Positions 5,032-6,555 of a stretch of DNA of 6,555 nt are shown one piece after another. Source of the DNA: Burkholderiales bacterium. Lineage in GTDB: Bacteria > Pseudomonadota > Gammaproteobacteria > Burkholderiales > Casimicrobiaceae. The stretch's first letter is position 1. Each line of letters starts with the position of its first letter. The position numbers and the translations under genes were made by a program. The stretch spans positions 1-6,555 of the forward strand of contig JAITBX010000145.1 in the NCBI GenBank assembly GCA_031283405.1, in the 5' to 3' direction. The notes under the pieces are model-generated. The model saw only the letters and a list, made by a program, of their open reading frames with translations. It was not told the DNA's origin and searched no databases.

Positions 5032-5454
5032 TCAGGGGTTCGCCGCTTTCGTAAAACCGTTGCCGCGCATGTCCGCGATAAAATTTCCCAGATCATCTCG
5101 CACTTCGACGCGATAAACCGAAACATTCCGCCCTTTGGAGAGACAAGTCGAGCGCGCCATCAGGCGCTTGCCTTGCGACGCGGCAAGGTAGGAGATACTG
5201 TTCGATTGCCCCACCGTGAAGCCCACCCTCTCGCCGAGGGACAGTCGCAGATTGCAATGCACGGCAAAAACAAAATCGGCCAACGTGAAAATCGCGCCGC
5301 CATGAACAATGCCGCCCGCGTTCAGAAGCTCCTTCGTGATCGCCATACTGCATTGCACTTCTTCCGGCGTCACCGAGTCGATGACGATGCCGGCGTTGGC
5401 GGCGAAACGGTCTTTCATGAAAAAGGCGCGGATGCGTTCGATGTCGATGTTCAT
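5032..5454 (-). CDS. PaaI-type hotdog-fold thioesterase
   Basis: 140 residues, the normal size for a single hotdog domain; likely hydrolyses acyl-CoA thioesters in the cytoplasm, in families that form homotetramers. The signature is LLNAGGIVHGGAIFTLADF at residues 43-61, with N45, H51-G52-G53 and D60 at the positions of the E. coli PaaI active site, where the Asp is catalytic. Beta-strand sequence QSNSISYLAAS and a closing DDLGNFIADMRGNGF also fit. The start at 5454 is preferred; a frame extending to GTG at 5541 would begin inside a terminator hairpin and adds 29 residues unlike the family. A weak GAG/GGG lies upstream. There are no phenylacetate-pathway (paa) genes nearby, so the substrate cannot be told, and the name PaaI refers only to the family. 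Confidence 0.88.
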   Translation of the reverse strand: MNIDIERIRAFFMKDRFAANAGIVIDSVTPEEVQCSMAITKELLNAGGIVHGGAIFTLADFVFAVHCNLRLSLGERVGFTVGQSNSISYLAASQGKRLMARSTCLSKGRNVSVYRVEVRDDLGNFIADMRGNGFTKAANP

Positions 5455-5463
5455 CCCAATGCT

Positions 5464-5478
5464 CGCTTTCGGTTCAGA
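5464..5478 (-). repeat. 15-bp inverted repeat, copy upstream of the thioesterase gene
   Basis: Reads TCTGAACCGAAAGCG on the minus strand, ending 10 bases before the start codon at 5454. It exactly matches 4981-4995 in inverted orientation, so the pair brackets the gene. Confidence 0.55.
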
Positions 5479-5534
5479 AACGTGTGTTTGTGGAGTGTAG
5501 CCGCTTTTTTCAAAACCGTTTGCTTCCGCCCAAA

Positions 5535-5562
5535 AAAACACGGCTCTTGCGAGCCGTGTTTT
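5535..5562. terminator. Intrinsic terminator downstream of the Ig-like CTERM gene
   Basis: ACACGGCTC (5538-5546), loop TTGC, GAGCCGTGT (5551-5559), extended by A-T pairs to 5535/5562. On the minus strand a run of seven T follows the GC-rich stem, 47 bases after the stop of the CTERM gene. It insulates the thioesterase gene, whose start lies 81 bases on. On the plus strand the stem is followed by TTTTGACGCTGTTTTTT. Confidence 0.88.
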
Positions 5563-5608
5563 GACGCTGTTTTTTAATCAGGCAAGCGTCTTACCTCCCC
5601 TCTTCTTC

Positions 5609-6429
5609 TCAACGTCGCCACCGAGCGAGTTCTCTTCTGCCGGCCACCGCGCCTCCGAACAGAAGTATGAACATCGCCATCAGCAGTAACGTTACCGGAC
5701 TCGAGGCCGGGATAGGCTGGACCGGCATCGGCGCCCCGCCTCCACCTCCACGCGGCACGACCGTCAGCGGGTCTGCCGTCGTCGTGATTCCGTCGCCCGT
5801 TATGGTGATGGACGTGCCGTTGTCCGCCGTGGTCAGCGTACTGCCTTCCGCAGGGCCGGTGGTGATGCCGACAGCGGCCAAGTCATCGGGGTCGAGGTCT
5901 GCACAGGTGTTGTCGCTGTATACCACCAACCCGGTCAAATCGAGAGCATCGCCATCGGTGTAAGTCAAATCGTCCGGCTGCGTGATGACAGTGATCGAAT
6001 CGATCGTCGCCAGCGCTTTTGGCGTGACGATCAGCGGATCGGTCGTTGTCGATACCTCGTTGCCCGTCGATATTGTGATGGACGGGCCATCGTCGGCGGT
6101 AGTCAAAATATCGCCGTCGGCCGGATCGGTGACGATGCCGGCGTTCGCCAGTTCGTCAGGGCCGGTCAGGTCGGTGCAGTAACCGTTCTGATAGCAAATT
6201 TTCACCACGATGTCGCTCAGATCGAGCGGATCGCCGTCGTTGTAGTCCAGATTGGGCTGTGTCGTCACTTCCATTGAGGTGATGTCCGAGGCCGGCGGCA
6301 ATGTGTTCACGGTCAGGTCGTTGGCGGTTTTGCCTTCATGGCCGTTGCCGGTCACGGTGATCGGTTTGCCGCCGTCGGCGGGTTGGCTATACGTTTCGTT
6401 TCGTCGTAAGTGAGCACGATCAAGTTGTA
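5609..6429 (-). pseudogene. 5'-truncated Ig-like (Big_3-type) repeat protein with CTERM tail
   Basis: An open frame of ~270 residues without a believable start. Two full Ig-like repeats are visible: ITSMEVTTQPNLDYNDGDPL ... IVTDPADGDILTTADDGPSI (residues ~52-139), and IDSITVITQPDDLTYTDGDA ... ITTGPAEGSTLTTADNGTSI (~145-228), similar to bacterial Ig-like group 3 domains. Before them is the tail of a third repeat (GGKPITVTGNGHEGKTAND). A GGGGG linker then leads to PIPASSPVTLLLMAMFILLF and an arginine-rich end, a CTERM-type membrane anchor and sorting signal. The first repeat seems frameshifted: the next frame at 6385-6429 reads YNLIVLTYDETKRIANP, which suits an Ig-like strand, while the open frame reads non-Ig sequence. 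No signal peptide remains, because an insertion sequence begins about eight bases upstream. Originally a secreted surface protein; now probably not produced. Confidence 0.75.
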
Positions 6430-6437
6430 TTAACAAA

Positions 6438-6555
6438 GGGGCTTAGGAAGCAAACATGTTCAAAAGCATGCTAACTTCTTGAGATGACTGGAAAAAATCG
6501 ATACTATCGCCGTTCAAAAATCAGCGAAGCCAAATTCCGCCAACTTTTACGTTTG
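6438..6555 (+). mobile_element. Left end of an IS1595-family insertion sequence (continues past window)
   Basis: The sequence changes character at about 6438, where GGGGCTTAGGAAGCAAACAT begins; a transposase reading frame starts 46 bases later. That spacing fits an IS terminal repeat followed by its gene. The bases just outside, TTAACAAA at 6430-6437, could be the 8-bp target copy usual for IS1595, but the other end is not in the window, so the exact boundary is inferred. Confidence 0.7.
6484..6555 (+). CDS. IS1595-family transposase, N-terminal 24 residues
   Basis: ATG at 6484 begins MTGKNRYYRRSKISEAKFRQ and then LLRL, running open to the window edge. The motif (R)SKISEAKFR..L with a basic start is typical of the N-terminal DNA-binding region of IS1595-family (ISXO2-like, DDE/N superfamily) transposases. 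The catalytic domain lies outside the window. No clear Shine-Dalgarno is visible before the start, which is common for transposases. It points away from the disrupted CTERM gene. Confidence 0.75.
   Translation, partial: MTGKNRYYRRSKISEAKFRQLLRL

Noticed and set aside
5455..5541. Longer N-terminus for the thioesterase from a GTG at 5541
   Set aside because: That codon lies in the stem of the terminator at 5535-5562, and the extra 29 residues do not fit the family.
4894..5577. Plus-strand 227-codon frame opposite the thioesterase
   Set aside because: The minus strand carries a clear hotdog thioesterase; this frame also reads through a terminator hairpin and a palindrome.

Overview
The window looks like the chromosome of a moderately GC-rich Pseudomonadota, most likely a betaproteobacterium or a close gammaproteobacterial relative. 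This is inferred from the MurJ, S20 and RhtC sequences, from two proteins ending in IPTL/PEP-CTERM-like sorting tails, and from intergenic repeats of the ATTCCC-N8-GGGAAT type known from Neisseria (dRS3) and related genomes. The species cannot be named from this sequence.

Layout, left to right. Positions 1-1301 (minus) carry most of murJ, the lipid II flippase, cut off at the window edge before its C-terminus. Positions 1302-1847 are a repeat-rich gap. Positions 1848-3014 (minus) encode an exported, glycine-rich surface protein with an InlB-like repeat and a CTERM tail. Positions 3015-3849 are a second repeat-rich gap. The surface-protein gene is bracketed by two inverted copies of a ~73-bp repeat. 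The right-hand copy (3293-3549) is split by a 175-bp MITE-like element (3333-3507) with imperfect terminal inverted repeats and a perfect 8-bp target duplication, TTTCAAAA. Next come rpsT (ribosomal protein S20, plus strand) with promoter and Shine-Dalgarno, a bidirectional terminator, convergent rhtC (threonine exporter, minus), and a PaaI-type hotdog thioesterase (minus). A strong hairpin terminator separates these from a second CTERM protein made of Ig-like (Big_3-type) repeats (5609-~6429, minus). That gene has lost its 5' part: its first visible repeat looks frameshifted, and an IS1595-family insertion sequence begins right beside it (IS left end ~6438, transposase start 6484, running off the window).

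How it fits together. murJ, rpsT, rhtC and the thioesterase are ordinary housekeeping or transport genes with no common pathway. The accessory material is the two CTERM surface proteins and the mobile or repetitive DNA around them. The clearest unusual structure is the nested arrangement at 3293-3549, where an empty copy of the same repeat at 1712-1784 shows what the target looked like before the MITE inserted. I found no CRISPR array, tRNA, rRNA or recognisable defence system.
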